NCBI GenBank assembly: GCA_017453605.1 | Contig: JAFTEP010000182.1 | Location: 1-13,065 of the forward strand | Reading direction: 5' to 3' | Length of the DNA: 13,065 nt | From: Clostridia bacterium | Lineage (GTDB): Bacteria; Bacillota; Clostridia; Oscillospirales; SIG627 | Part shown: piece after piece, positions 6,143 to 13,065 of the stretch | How positions within the stretch are numbered: the first letter of the stretch is position 1 | How the letters are laid out: each line of letters opens with the position of its first letter | Made by a program: the position numbers and the translations under genes | Notes under the pieces: model-generated | What the model was told of the DNA's origin: nothing | The model's input: only the letters and a program-made list of their open reading frames with translations | The model's database searches: none

Positions 6143-7249
6143 ATGGAAAGCTTCACAAAAAAACCCGACAGAAAGATCGTCACCGACGACGGAAGAGAGT
6201 TTTTCGGCTATTCGTTCGGCGCGGACGGCGAAAAGGCGCTCGAACTGGTGTTCAACACCTCCTCGGCGGGCTATCAGGAGATCCTCTCCGACCCCTCCTA
6301 CACGGATCAGGCGGTCATTCTGACCTATCCTCTGATCGGCAACTACGGGATCGCCGAAGACGATTTCGAGGCCCGGGATCCCGGGGCGGGCGCCATGATC
6401 GTGAGGGAGTACAACCCCGAGCCCTCTCACTGCCGCTCGGCGGCGTCTCTCGGCGAAGTCATGAAAAACTCCGGCGTCATCGGGATAAGCGGCGTCGACA
6501 CAAGAGAGCTTACGCGCCTCATCAGGGACAAAGGGACTCAGAGGGCGTTCATAACCGGCGCCGGCACTCCCGTGAAAAAAGCTCTCGCCGCGCTGAAAGA
6601 GGACCCCCCGCGCGACGCGGTGAAAAGGGTCAGCCGCCGAAACGCGGAGTTTTTCGGAAAAGAAAAGGCGAGGCTGAAGGTCGCGCTCATCGACTGCGGT
6701 GTGAAAAAGAGCATCGTCGACAATCTCGCCGCGAGCGGATGCAGGGTCGCGGTCCTTCCCTGGAACACTCCCTGCGAAGAGATCCTCGCACTGAAGCCCG
6801 ACGGAGTCCTGGTCTCAAACGGCCCCGGCGATCCTGCCGACGTGCCGGAGACGATAAAAGCCGTCGCGGGCCTTCTCGGAAAGGTCCCGCTCTTCGGGAT
6901 CTGCCTCGGACACCAGATCCTCTCGCTCGCTTACGGAGCGAAGACCTATAAACTGAAATTCGGTCACCGCGGCGGCAACCATCCCGTCATGGAAATCGGT
7001 TCCCGAAAAAAGATCGAGATCACCTCCCAGAACCATTCCTACGCCGTCGACGGGAAGAGCCTTATCGGAACGCCTCTGGAAGTCACCCACGTCAACCTGC
7101 TCGATTCGACCGTCGAGGGAGTGAAGAGCGTGCGCGACCGCGCCTTCGGCGTGCAGTTCCACCCCGAGGGTGCGCCCGGACCGCACGACGGGGAGTACCT
7201 GTTCGACAGATTCGTCCGCATGATGAAGGAGAACAAGCGCCATGCCTAA
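6143..7249 (+). CDS. carA: Carbamoyl-phosphate synthase small (glutaminase) subunit
   Basis: A 368-residue subunit, normal length for CarA. It hydrolyses glutamine and passes ammonia through a tunnel to CarB. The N-terminal CarA-specific domain is clear (FNTSSAGYQEILSDPSY at 37-53, GVIGISGVDTRELTRLIRDKG at 111-131). The class I glutamine amidotransferase domain has the nucleophile Cys254 in GICLGHQ and the catalytic His340 and Glu342 in VQFHPEG. The ATG at 6143 was chosen because homologues start a few residues before the DDGREFFGYSFG segment; the reading frame is open upstream as far as 6017 but that extension is low-complexity. The last 8 nt (ATGCCTAA) overlap the start of carB, whose AAGGAG ribosome binding site (7226-7231) lies inside carA, so the two are translationally coupled. 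Confidence 0.95.
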   Translation: MESFTKKPDRKIVTDDGREFFGYSFGADGEKALELVFNTSSAGYQEILSDPSYTDQAVILTYPLIGNYGIAEDDFEARDPGAGAMIVREYNPEPSHCRSAASLGEVMKNSGVIGISGVDTRELTRLIRDKGTQRAFITGAGTPVKKALAALKEDPPRDAVKRVSRRNAEFFGKEKARLKVALIDCGVKKSIVDNLAASGCRVAVLPWNTPCEEILALKPDGVLVSNGPGDPADVPETIKAVAGLLGKVPLFGICLGHQILSLAYGAKTYKLKFGHRGGNHPVMEIGSRKKIEITSQNHSYAVDGKSLIGTPLEVTHVNLLDSTVEGVKSVRDRAFGVQFHPEGAPGPHDGEYLFDRFVRMMKENKRHA

Positions 7250-7940
7250 GACAAAAGACGTCAACAAAGTGCTCGTGATCGGCTCCGGACCGATCGTCAT
7301 CGGTCAGGCGGCGGAATTCGACTACGCCGGCACCCAGGCGTGCCTCGCCCTCAAGGAGGAGGGCTGCGAGGTCGTCCTGTGCAACTCCAACCCCGCGACC
7401 ATAATGACCGACACCTCCATTGCGGACAAAGTGTATATGGAGCCTTTGACCCTCGAATACGTCGCGAGGATCATCCGCTTCGAGAGGCCGGACGCGATCC
7501 TGCCCGGCATCGGCGGACAGACCGGGCTCAATCTCGCGGTCGAGCTCGAGAAAAAGGGCGTGCTCAAAGAGTGCCATACGAAGCTCCTCGGCACCGACAG
7601 CGCCTCGATAGAGCTCGCCGAAGACCGCGACAAGTTCAAAAAGCTCTGCGAATCGCTCGGCGAGCCCGTGCTGCCGTCCGAGACGGTCAGCTCCCTCGAA
7701 GAAGGGATAGAGGCCGCGCAGAAGATCTCGTATCCTGTCGTCCTGCGCCCCGCGTTCACTCTCGGCGGCACCGGAGGCGGCTTCGCGGAGAACGCGGACG
7801 AGCTTCCTGCGCTTCTGAAAAAGGCGCTCGAACTCTCCCCGGTGAACAGGGTCCTTATAGAGAAGAGCGTCAAGGGCTACAAGGAGATCGAGTTCGAGGT
7901 CATCCGCGACAAGCTCGACACAGCGATCACCGTCTGCTGA
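7242..7940 (+). CDS. carB: Carbamoyl-phosphate synthase large subunit, N-terminal fragment ended by in-frame TGA
   Basis: The first 232 residues of CarB, ending at a TGA (7938-7940) exactly where an intact protein would continue. It holds the pre-ATP-grasp domain (KVLVIGSGPIVIGQAAEFDYAG) and the first part of the carboxyphosphate ATP-grasp domain, including Arg129 (EDRD) and Arg169 (VLRP), at the same numbers as in E. coli CarB. In homologues the segment ITVC is followed by one Ser or Asn and then MENxDP; here that one codon is TGA and the next codon is ATG. The break is inside the ATP-grasp fold, before the residues that bind the ADP and metal, so this piece cannot be active alone. Other genes in the window use TGA as a true stop, so a general TGA reassignment is not supported. 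Possible explanations: nonsense mutation, sequence error, translational reinitiation giving a split enzyme, or readthrough/recoding. Confidence 0.85.
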   Translation: MPKTKDVNKVLVIGSGPIVIGQAAEFDYAGTQACLALKEEGCEVVLCNSNPATIMTDTSIADKVYMEPLTLEYVARIIRFERPDAILPGIGGQTGLNLAVELEKKGVLKECHTKLLGTDSASIELAEDRDKFKKLCESLGEPVLPSETVSSLEEGIEAAQKISYPVVLRPAFTLGGTGGGFAENADELPALLKKALELSPVNRVLIEKSVKGYKEIEFEVIRDKLDTAITVC

Positions 7941-10421
7941 ATGGAAAACCTGGATCCCGTCGGGATCCACACCGGCGACTCGGTCGTCGTCTGCCCGACG
8001 CAGACGCTTTCCAACAAGGACTATCAGATGCTCCGCGACAGCGCGCTGAAGATCATCAGGGCGCTGAAGATCGAGGGCGGCTGCAACGTGCAGTTCGCGC
8101 TCGACCCGCGCTCGAAGCAGTATTACCTGATAGAAGTCAACCCGAGGGTCAGCCGCTCCTCGGCGCTCGCTTCAAAGGCGAGCGGATACCCGATCGCGAG
8201 GGTCTCGGCGAAGATCGGCATAGGGATGACTCTCGACGAGATCATGCTCGCGAACACTCCGGCGTCGTTCGAGCCCGCGCTCGACTACGTCGTGACGAAG
8301 ATGGCGAGGTTCCCCTTCGACAAGTTCACCGACGCCGACCACACGCTCTCCACCCAGATGAAGGCGACCGGCGAGATCATGAGCGTCGGCAGGACCTTCG
8401 AGGAGAGCCTGCTGAAGGGCGTGCGATCCCTGGAGATCGGAGCCTTCCACCTGCACCTGAAAAAATTCGACGGCTTTTCAAAAGAAGAGCTTCTCGGATA
8501 TATCGTCAAGGGCACGGACGACCGCGTCTTCGCGCTCGCTCAGTGTCTCAGGCTCGGCTGTGAGATCGGGACTCTCTCGGAACTCACCGGGATCGACCCG
8601 TTCTTTTTGAGAAAGATAAAGAACGTCACCGACGCGGAGGAAGAGCTGCGCCGCCGTCCCGGCGACGTCCGGGCGCTGAGGGCCGCCAAGAGGACGGGAT
8701 TTTCCGACCGCGAGATCGCGCTTCTGTGGGACGTCCCGGAAAAAGCGGTCCGCGAAACTCGAGCCGCGAACGGGATAAAGCCCGTCTACAAGATGATCGA
8801 CTCCTGCGCGGCGGAGTTTTCGAGCTACATCCCCTATTTCTACTCCACCTACGAGGATCAGAACGAATCCGAGTTCACAAACAGAAAAAAGATCGTCGTC
8901 ATCGGCTCCGGACCCATAAGGATCGGCCAGGGCGTCGAGTTCGACTACTCCACGGTCCACGCCGTCCAGACCATAAAAAAGGCGGGCTGCGAGGCGATCA
9001 TCATAAACAACAACCCCGAGACCGTCTCCACGGACTACACCTGCTCCGACAAGCTCTATTTCGAGCCTCTTTATATAGAGGACGTGATGAACATCATCGA
9101 GTGGGAGAAGCCCGACGGAGTGATCGTGACGCTCGGCGGTCAGACAGCGATCAATCTCGCCGCTCCCCTGTCTCAGCGCGGAGTGAAGATCATCGGCACC
9201 GACTGCGACGCGATCGACCGCGCAGAGGACCGCGACCTGTTCGAGAAGCTCCTCGTCTCGCTCGACATCCCTCAGCCGCCCGGAAGAGCGGTGACGAGCA
9301 TCGAAGAGGGAGTGAAGACCGCAAAGGAGATCGGCTATCCCGTCCTCGTTCGACCGAGCTTCGTGCTCGGCGGCAGGGCGATGCAGATCGTCTCGAAGGA
9401 CAAGTCGATGAGGGAATACTTAAAGACCGCCGTCGAGATCAACGAGGACAAGCCGGTGCTCGTAGATAAATACATCAGAGGAAAAGAGGTCGAGGTCGAC
9501 GCGGTCTGCGACGGACACAACGTGTTCGTCCCCGGAATCATGGAGCTCGTCGAACGCACGGGCGTCCATTCCGGCGACTCGGTGAGCGTCTATCCGCCAT
9601 ACACCCTCTCCGAAAAGGTCAAATCCACGATCCTCGGCTACACCAAAAAGCTCGGGCTCGGGATCGGCATAGTCGGACTTTTCAACATCCAGTTCATCGT
9701 CGACCGCGACGACAACGTCTTCGTGATCGAAGTCAACCCGCGCTCATCGCGCACGGTGCCGTTTTTGTCGAAAGCGACCGGCTACAGCCTGGCCGACATC
9801 GGCACTCAGGTCATGCTCGGCGTCTCCCTCCAGGAACAGGGCATCTTCACTCTCTGCGCTCCTGAAAAGAAGCGCTGCTACGTCAAGGCGCCCGCCTTCT
9901 CGTTCTCCAAGCTCTCCGGGATGGACGCCTATCTCTCCCCGGAAATGAAATCCACGGGCGAGGCGATCGGCTACGACGACAAGCTCCACCGCGCCGCATA
10001 CAAGGCGCTCCTCGCCTCGGGGATAAAGCTCAGACACTACGGAACGGTGCTCGTCAGCGTCGCCGACGAGGACAAGGAGGAGACAGTGCCTTTAGTGCGC
10101 CGCTTCTTCAAAATGGGCTTCAACATAGAGGCGACCACCCTCACCGGAGAGGTGCTGAATGCCCAGGGGATCCGCACCCGCATCCTGAGAAAGCCGAGCG
10201 AGGGAAGCACCGAGGTGCTCGATTCTATCCGCGCAGGCTACGTCAGCTACGTCATCAACACCCGCGCGATCCTTTCGGGCATCCATTACGGCGACGGCGT
10301 CGAGATCCGCCGCTGCGCCTCGCTGAACGGAATCGCGACGCTCACCTCCCTCGACACGGTCAGGATGCTCTTGGACGTGCTCGAGGAAGCGAACATGGGC
10401 ATATCCACTATTGATTCCTGA
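7941..10421 (+). CDS. carB: Carbamoyl-phosphate synthase large subunit, remaining 826 residues
   Basis: Begins at the ATG directly after the TGA, in the same frame, and runs intact to the normal CarB end; 232 + 1 + 826 = 1059 codons, the family's usual length. Order: second half of the carboxyphosphate ATP-grasp domain (MENLDPVGIHTGDSVVV at its start; IEVNPRVSRSSALASKASGYPIA near 70), oligomerisation domain, a second synthetase unit making carbamoyl phosphate (KKIVVIGSGPIRIGQGVEFDY, then VLVRPSFVLGGRAMQIV and IEVNPRSSRTVPFLSKATG), and the C-terminal MGS-like allosteric domain (from about LRHYGTVLVSVADED) ending TID-S. Apart from the TGA no frameshift or missing motif was seen. There is no Shine-Dalgarno sequence before the ATG, so translation would need reinitiation by ribosomes stopping at the TGA or readthrough through it. 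The absence of further decay suggests the break is recent, an error, or tolerated. Confidence 0.85.
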   Translation: MENLDPVGIHTGDSVVVCPTQTLSNKDYQMLRDSALKIIRALKIEGGCNVQFALDPRSKQYYLIEVNPRVSRSSALASKASGYPIARVSAKIGIGMTLDEIMLANTPASFEPALDYVVTKMARFPFDKFTDADHTLSTQMKATGEIMSVGRTFEESLLKGVRSLEIGAFHLHLKKFDGFSKEELLGYIVKGTDDRVFALAQCLRLGCEIGTLSELTGIDPFFLRKIKNVTDAEEELRRRPGDVRALRAAKRTGFSDREIALLWDVPEKAVRETRAANGIKPVYKMIDSCAAEFSSYIPYFYSTYEDQNESEFTNRKKIVVIGSGPIRIGQGVEFDYSTVHAVQTIKKAGCEAIIINNNPETVSTDYTCSDKLYFEPLYIEDVMNIIEWEKPDGVIVTLGGQTAINLAAPLSQRGVKIIGTDCDAIDRAEDRDLFEKLLVSLDIPQPPGRAVTSIEEGVKTAKEIGYPVLVRPSFVLGGRAMQIVSKDKSMREYLKTAVEINEDKPVLVDKYIRGKEVEVDAVCDGHNVFVPGIMELVERTGVHSGDSVSVYPPYTLSEKVKSTILGYTKKLGLGIGIVGLFNIQFIVDRDDNVFVIEVNPRSSRTVPFLSKATGYSLADIGTQVMLGVSLQEQGIFTLCAPEKKRCYVKAPAFSFSKLSGMDAYLSPEMKSTGEAIGYDDKLHRAAYKALLASGIKLRHYGTVLVSVADEDKEETVPLVRRFFKMGFNIEATTLTGEVLNAQGIRTRILRKPSEGSTEVLDSIRAGYVSYVINTRAILSGIHYGDGVEIRRCASLNGIATLTSLDTVRMLLDVLEEANMGISTIDS
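7951..7969 (+). promoter_or_regulatory. Perfect stem-loop 10 nt after the carB TGA
   Basis: TGGATCCC (7951-7958) pairs perfectly with GGGATCCA (7962-7969) around the 3-nt loop GTC. The loop starts 18 nt after the TGA. These values fall in the range usually described for bacterial SECIS elements (short stem, small loop with an early G, loop roughly 16-37 nt from the UGA). However, the bases encode the conserved residues LDPVGIH, so the stem may be incidental. Reported as a structure, not as a proven recoding signal. Confidence 0.35.
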
Positions 10422-10436
10422 TTTCAAAAAAAGATC

Positions 10437-10472
10437 CCGCCGCCAAACGCATCAAAAAGCGTTTGGCGGCGG
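10437..10472. terminator. Bidirectional terminator between carB and the solute-binding protein gene
   Basis: CCGCCGCCAAACGC (10437-10450) and GCGTTTGGCGGCGG (10459-10472) form a perfect 14-bp stem with an 8-nt loop, lying 16 nt after the carB stop. On the plus strand it is followed by TTCTTATT, on the minus strand by a GATC and a run of seven T, so it can serve both convergent transcription units. Confidence 0.9.
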
Positions 10473-10499
10473 TTCTTATTATGTTCAGAGTCCCGAGCT

Positions 10500-12068
10500 T
10501 CAGTCCTCCATGAGTTCTTCTATCAGGTTTTCAAACCTTGCCGTGACCGTCGCTTCTCTTGAGCCCCAGAAGCTTGCGATGTCGGCCGAGTTGTCTCTGC
10601 CGATCATATAGCGGCATCCGAAGGAGATGTTGTCGAGCATCGAGGAATAGATCAGACCGAAGTTGAAGTTGTTTCCGGAAAGGATGATGTCGTACATCTT
10701 GATGTCCTTCTGGTTGTCGGCGTCGGTCCTGAGATAGCGGTACTTCATCACCGTCTCGAAGAAATTGGGCGCGACGGAGCGGTAGGATTCCTCACAGAGC
10801 TTTTCGAGCGTCGTGCCGACCATATCGCACTTGTCCGCCCTCTCGTCGAGGACGTCGGCGGCGACCGCGAAAGCGGCGTATCCGTCGGACTGGCTCGTGT
10901 AGTACTTGTCCTGCTCCTTATTGTACTTGGGCATGGGTAAAAGCCCGAAGTCGTCGGTCATATCGCCGAAGCTTCCGGCGGAGGCGAGGACCTCGGCGTA
11001 GAAGACGAGGCTTCCGTTGATGAACTTGTTCAGTATGACGGTGTCGATCGAGCCGTTGTTGTAATGGCTGCTGGCATAGAACACTCCGGCGCTGTCGTTG
11101 TTGAAGGCGTGGAGCTTGCTCATCACGTCCGCCATCCTCACGGAGTTGTAGTCGAGATAGGGCACGCCGTCGTCTCCCTTGCGGGTGATGCGGGCGTCCA
11201 TGCCGTACTGGAACGCGTCGGAGGGGATCGGGCCTCTCCAGCTGTCCGCGAAGGCGTAGAAGTCGCCCTCGCTCTTCACTCCGTCGGCGTCGGCGTCGTT
11301 GTACACGTCCTTGCAGATCTCGGTGAACTTGTCGAAGGTCCACTCGCCGTCCTCGACGAGCTTATAGAGCCCGGCGGCTCCGCCCCAGGCGCTGAGGTGT
11401 TCGTCGGCGAGGCGCTTATTGAAGAAGATACAGCCCGCGTATGAGTTGGAGGAAACGGAAAGGTCTCCCGTCACGGTGTAGATCTGGTTGTTCAGCGTGG
11501 CTTCGCTGACGTAGAACTGGTTCCACCAGGGCTTTGAAAGGTCGAGAGAGGATCCATCCTCGACGTCCTTGAGGTTGGCGTAGCACCAGTTGCGGACGAC
11601 GGAGGTCAGAAAGTAGGCGTAGCCCGCGATCAGGTCGTAGTCGCCGGTGCCCGAAAGCACCACGCGCGAAACGTTGGAGGCAAACGAGGTGTCGGCGCTC
11701 CCGGGTGAGGTGATGAAGTTGACGGTGACGCCGAGATCGGCTTCGACCTTCAGGTTGCGGTTGTAGATCGCGTCGTTTATCAGGTCACCGTTGAGGCTGT
11801 CGACGATGAGTTCCCACGCCTTGGAGGAGTCGACGACGAAGTTGACGGTCCCGCCGTCGAATTTCTTGTCCGCGGGGACGGAGCTTTCCACGAGTTCTCT
11901 GCCCCACTCGTCGAGGTTCGAGTCGGAGGCGGTCTGAGCGGCGGTCTGAACGGCGCCTCCGTTCGTGTTCTGCTGTGCGGCTCCGGTCGACTTCTTCTGC
12001 TCCGCGCAGGCGGCGAAGACCGAAAGCGTCATCAGCGCTACAAGAAGCGCGCAAACGATCTTTTTCAT
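10500..12068 (-). CDS. Extracellular solute-binding lipoprotein of an ABC transporter (complete paralogue)
   Basis: A 522-residue exported lipoprotein. Signal peptide: Lys2-Lys3, hydrophobic core 4-20 and lipobox FAAC with the lipidated Cys21; a Gln/Ala/Thr/Ser-rich linker runs to about 50. The mature part resembles family 1 (sugar-type) solute-binding proteins: VNFVVDSSKAWELIVDSLNGDLINDAIYNRN, a WTFDKFTEI segment near 243, and a LLPMPKYNKEQDKYYTSQSDGYAAFAV segment typical of hinge and ligand-cleft regions in gut Clostridia. Residues 258-269 (DADADGVKSEGD) fit a 12-residue EF-hand-like calcium loop, with Asp in place of the final Glu. It should capture a solute, perhaps a carbohydrate, outside the membrane; the ligand is not readable. 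AAGGAG lies about 10 nt before the ATG, and promoter and terminator on either side suggest a single-gene transcript. No permease or ATPase gene is in the window. A downstream paralogue fragment lies at 12196-13065. Confidence 0.85.
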   Translation of the reverse strand: MKKIVCALLVALMTLSVFAACAEQKKSTGAAQQNTNGGAVQTAAQTASDSNLDEWGRELVESSVPADKKFDGGTVNFVVDSSKAWELIVDSLNGDLINDAIYNRNLKVEADLGVTVNFITSPGSADTSFASNVSRVVLSGTGDYDLIAGYAYFLTSVVRNWCYANLKDVEDGSSLDLSKPWWNQFYVSEATLNNQIYTVTGDLSVSSNSYAGCIFFNKRLADEHLSAWGGAAGLYKLVEDGEWTFDKFTEICKDVYNDADADGVKSEGDFYAFADSWRGPIPSDAFQYGMDARITRKGDDGVPYLDYNSVRMADVMSKLHAFNNDSAGVFYASSHYNNGSIDTVILNKFINGSLVFYAEVLASAGSFGDMTDDFGLLPMPKYNKEQDKYYTSQSDGYAAFAVAADVLDERADKCDMVGTTLEKLCEESYRSVAPNFFETVMKYRYLRTDADNQKDIKMYDIILSGNNFNFGLIYSSMLDNISFGCRYMIGRDNSADIASFWGSREATVTARFENLIEELMED

Positions 12069-12101
12069 TTTCTTTCTTCTCCTTTTTCAGTTCTTTATCC
12101 G

Positions 12102-12130
12102 ATTATAAACCAAAAGCGCGTCTATGTCAA
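12102..12130 (-). promoter_or_regulatory. Perfect-consensus SigA promoter of the complete solute-binding protein gene
   Basis: Minus-strand -35 box TTGACA (12125-12130), 17-nt spacer, -10 box TATAAT (12102-12107): every base matches the consensus. Transcription would start near 12095, about 27 nt before the ATG. The -35 box begins only 12 nt past the T-run of the preceding gene's terminator. Confidence 0.9.
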
Positions 12131-12141
12131 TCTTCCCGGAC

Positions 12142-12181
12142 AAAAAAAGCTCCCGCGGGACCCCGAAGGGCTCCGCGGGAG
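12142..12181 (-). terminator. Rho-independent terminator of the upstream solute-binding protein gene
   Basis: On the minus strand CTCCCGCGG (12173-12181) pairs with CCGCGGGAG (12150-12158), with an inner CCC/GGG stem closed by a TTCG tetraloop; the stem is followed by C and seven T (12142-12148). It begins 14 nt after the stop of the partial gene at 12196, a textbook arrangement. Confidence 0.92.
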
Positions 12182-12195
12182 AAGAGAGAAAGTTT

Positions 12196-13065
12196 TTATT
12201 CGTCTTCCATCAGGTCTTCGATCAGACCCTTGAATTTGTTGTTGACAGAGGATTCCTTGCCGCCCCAGAACGAAGCGAAGTTCTCGGTGCCGTCGCGGCC
12301 TATCATATAGCGGTAGCCGAAGGAGACGTTTTCAAGAACGGAGGAGTAGATCAGACCGAAGTTGAAGTTGTTGCCGTCCTTGATGATATCGTACATCTTG
12401 ATGTCCTTCTGGTCCTCGGCGTCCGTGCGCAGATAGCGGTACTTCATGACGGTCTCGAAGAAGTTGGGAGCGACCGTGCGGTAGGATTCCTCGTTGAGCT
12501 TCTCAAAAGTCGTTCCTACGAGGTCTTCTTTTTCTCTGTCGATGACGTCGGCGCAGACCGCGAAGGCGGAGTAGCCGTCGGCCTGGCTCGTGTAGTACTT
12601 ATCCTGCTCCTTGTTGTACTTGGGCATCGGAAGGAGCCCGAAGTCGTCCTTCATGTCGCCGAAGCTTCCCGAGGTGCCGAGCTCGTAGGCGACGAAGATC
12701 AGAGTGCCGTTGATGAACTTGTCGAGGATCATCTGGCTCTTTTCGCCGTTGTTGTAGTAGGAGGTGTTGTAGAGCACGCCCGCGCTGTCGGCGTTGAAGT
12801 GGTAGAGCTTGCTGACGACGTCGACTCCTCTGTCGGAGTAGTAGTCGAGATAGGGCACTCCGTTCTCGTCCATGCGGGTGATGCGGGCGTCCATGCCGAA
12901 CTGGAAGGAATCGGACGGGATCGGGCCGCTCCACCAGCTCGAGAACGCGTAGAAGTCGCCCTCACTTCTCTGGCCGTCGCCGTCTTCGTCGTTGTAGATG
13001 TCCTTGCAGATCTCGGTGAACTTGTCGAACGTCCACTCGCCGTCCTCGACGAGCTTATACAGTCC
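12196..13065 (-). CDS. Extracellular solute-binding protein paralogue, C-terminal part (5' end outside window)
   Basis: The frame is open from the stop TAA (12196-12198) to the right window edge, giving 289 residues that start GLYKLVEDGEWTFDKFTEIC. They align end to end with residues 233-522 of the neighbouring lipoprotein, about three quarters identical by eye, with a 2-residue deletion (DREKEDLVG against DERADKCDMVG) and one extra C-terminal Glu. The 12-residue calcium-loop-like motif is kept as DEDGDGQRSEGD. The internal ATG at 12892-12894 is not the true start because the homology continues upstream of it. Signal peptide and lipobox would be outside the window. Differences cluster around the ligand-cleft region (YNTSYYNNGEKSQMILDKF against YASSHYNNGSIDTVILNKF), so ligand preference may differ; this is inference. 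A strong terminator follows it. Confidence 0.88.
   Translation of the reverse strand, partial: GLYKLVEDGEWTFDKFTEICKDIYNDEDGDGQRSEGDFYAFSSWWSGPIPSDSFQFGMDARITRMDENGVPYLDYYSDRGVDVVSKLYHFNADSAGVLYNTSYYNNGEKSQMILDKFINGTLIFVAYELGTSGSFGDMKDDFGLLPMPKYNKEQDKYYTSQADGYSAFAVCADVIDREKEDLVGTTFEKLNEESYRTVAPNFFETVMKYRYLRTDAEDQKDIKMYDIIKDGNNFNFGLIYSSVLENVSFGYRYMIGRDGTENFASFWGGKESSVNNKFKGLIEDLMEDE

Noticed and set aside
7340..8563. 407-codon plus-strand frame crossing the carB TGA in another frame
   Set aside because: Composition is arginine-rich shadow sequence. CarB homology stays in the original frame on both sides of the TGA, so no frameshift explains the break.
7242..10421. General reassignment of TGA in this genome
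   Set aside because: The dehydrogenase, methyltransferase, ATPase-operon neighbours, PHP gene and carB itself end at TGA at the expected protein ends, so TGA works as a stop here.
4285..12147. Shared CCGGACAAAAA near the ATPase promoter and near the solute-binding gene promoter
   Set aside because: In one case it lies in the promoter spacer and in the other in the T-run of a terminator upstream of the -35 box, so positions do not correspond and the match is probably coincidental.
12196..12894. Internal ATG at 12892-12894 as the true start of the right-hand gene
   Set aside because: Homology to the neighbouring paralogue continues without a break upstream to the window edge, and no ribosome binding site precedes this ATG.

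Overview
The window looks like a chromosomal segment of a GC-rich (by eye about 60%) Firmicute, most likely a gut-type member of the Clostridia. The basis is: Shine-Dalgarno-led genes, strong SigA-type promoters (TTGACN, 17-nt spacer, TANAAT) lying in AT-rich islands, rho-independent terminators, and lipoprotein solute-binding proteins of the kind amplified in gut Clostridia. The taxon is inferred from these traits, not from a marker gene. No tRNA, rRNA, CRISPR array, transposase or phage gene was seen, and no gene-free gap exceeds about 185 bases.

Left part (1-4380), all on the minus strand. The first 23 codons of serC (phosphoserine aminotransferase) lie at the left edge behind their own promoter. 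Upstream of it is a three-gene overlapping operon read right to left from one promoter: a CtpE-like P-type cation ATPase, a TrmN6-family tRNA adenine methyltransferase, and a D-2-hydroxyacid dehydrogenase. The dehydrogenase and serC are neighbours with related substrates (3-carbon hydroxy/keto acids around serine), but each seems to have its own expression signals.

Middle part (4381-10421), all on the plus strand. A promoter back-to-back with that of the ATPase drives an unrecognised zinc-ribbon protein with a C-terminal membrane anchor. It is followed closely by a PHP-domain metal-dependent phosphoesterase that starts with TTG. After a weak terminator-like structure and an unusual A/G-only-like leader come carA and carB, which make carbamoyl phosphate for pyrimidines and arginine. 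carB is interrupted at codon 233 by an in-frame TGA; reading resumes at the very next codon, an ATG, and the remaining 826 codons are intact. This is the most notable feature of the window: a nonsense mutation, an error, a genuinely split enzyme or a recoding event are all possible. A stem-loop whose geometry resembles a bacterial SECIS element begins 10 nt after the TGA, but it may be a chance product of conserved codons.

Right part (10422-13065), minus strand. A perfect 14-bp terminator hairpin separates convergent carB from a complete lipoprotein solute-binding protein. Upstream of that is the 3' part of a close paralogue (about three quarters identical by eye), cut by the window edge. The two are separated by a strong terminator and a perfect-consensus promoter, so the complete copy is probably transcribed alone. 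No permease gene is visible in the window.

Apart from the interrupted carB, the content is mostly core metabolism. The best candidates for something undescribed are the carB TGA, the zinc-ribbon/PHP gene pair, and the inverted repeat embracing the two divergent -35 boxes.
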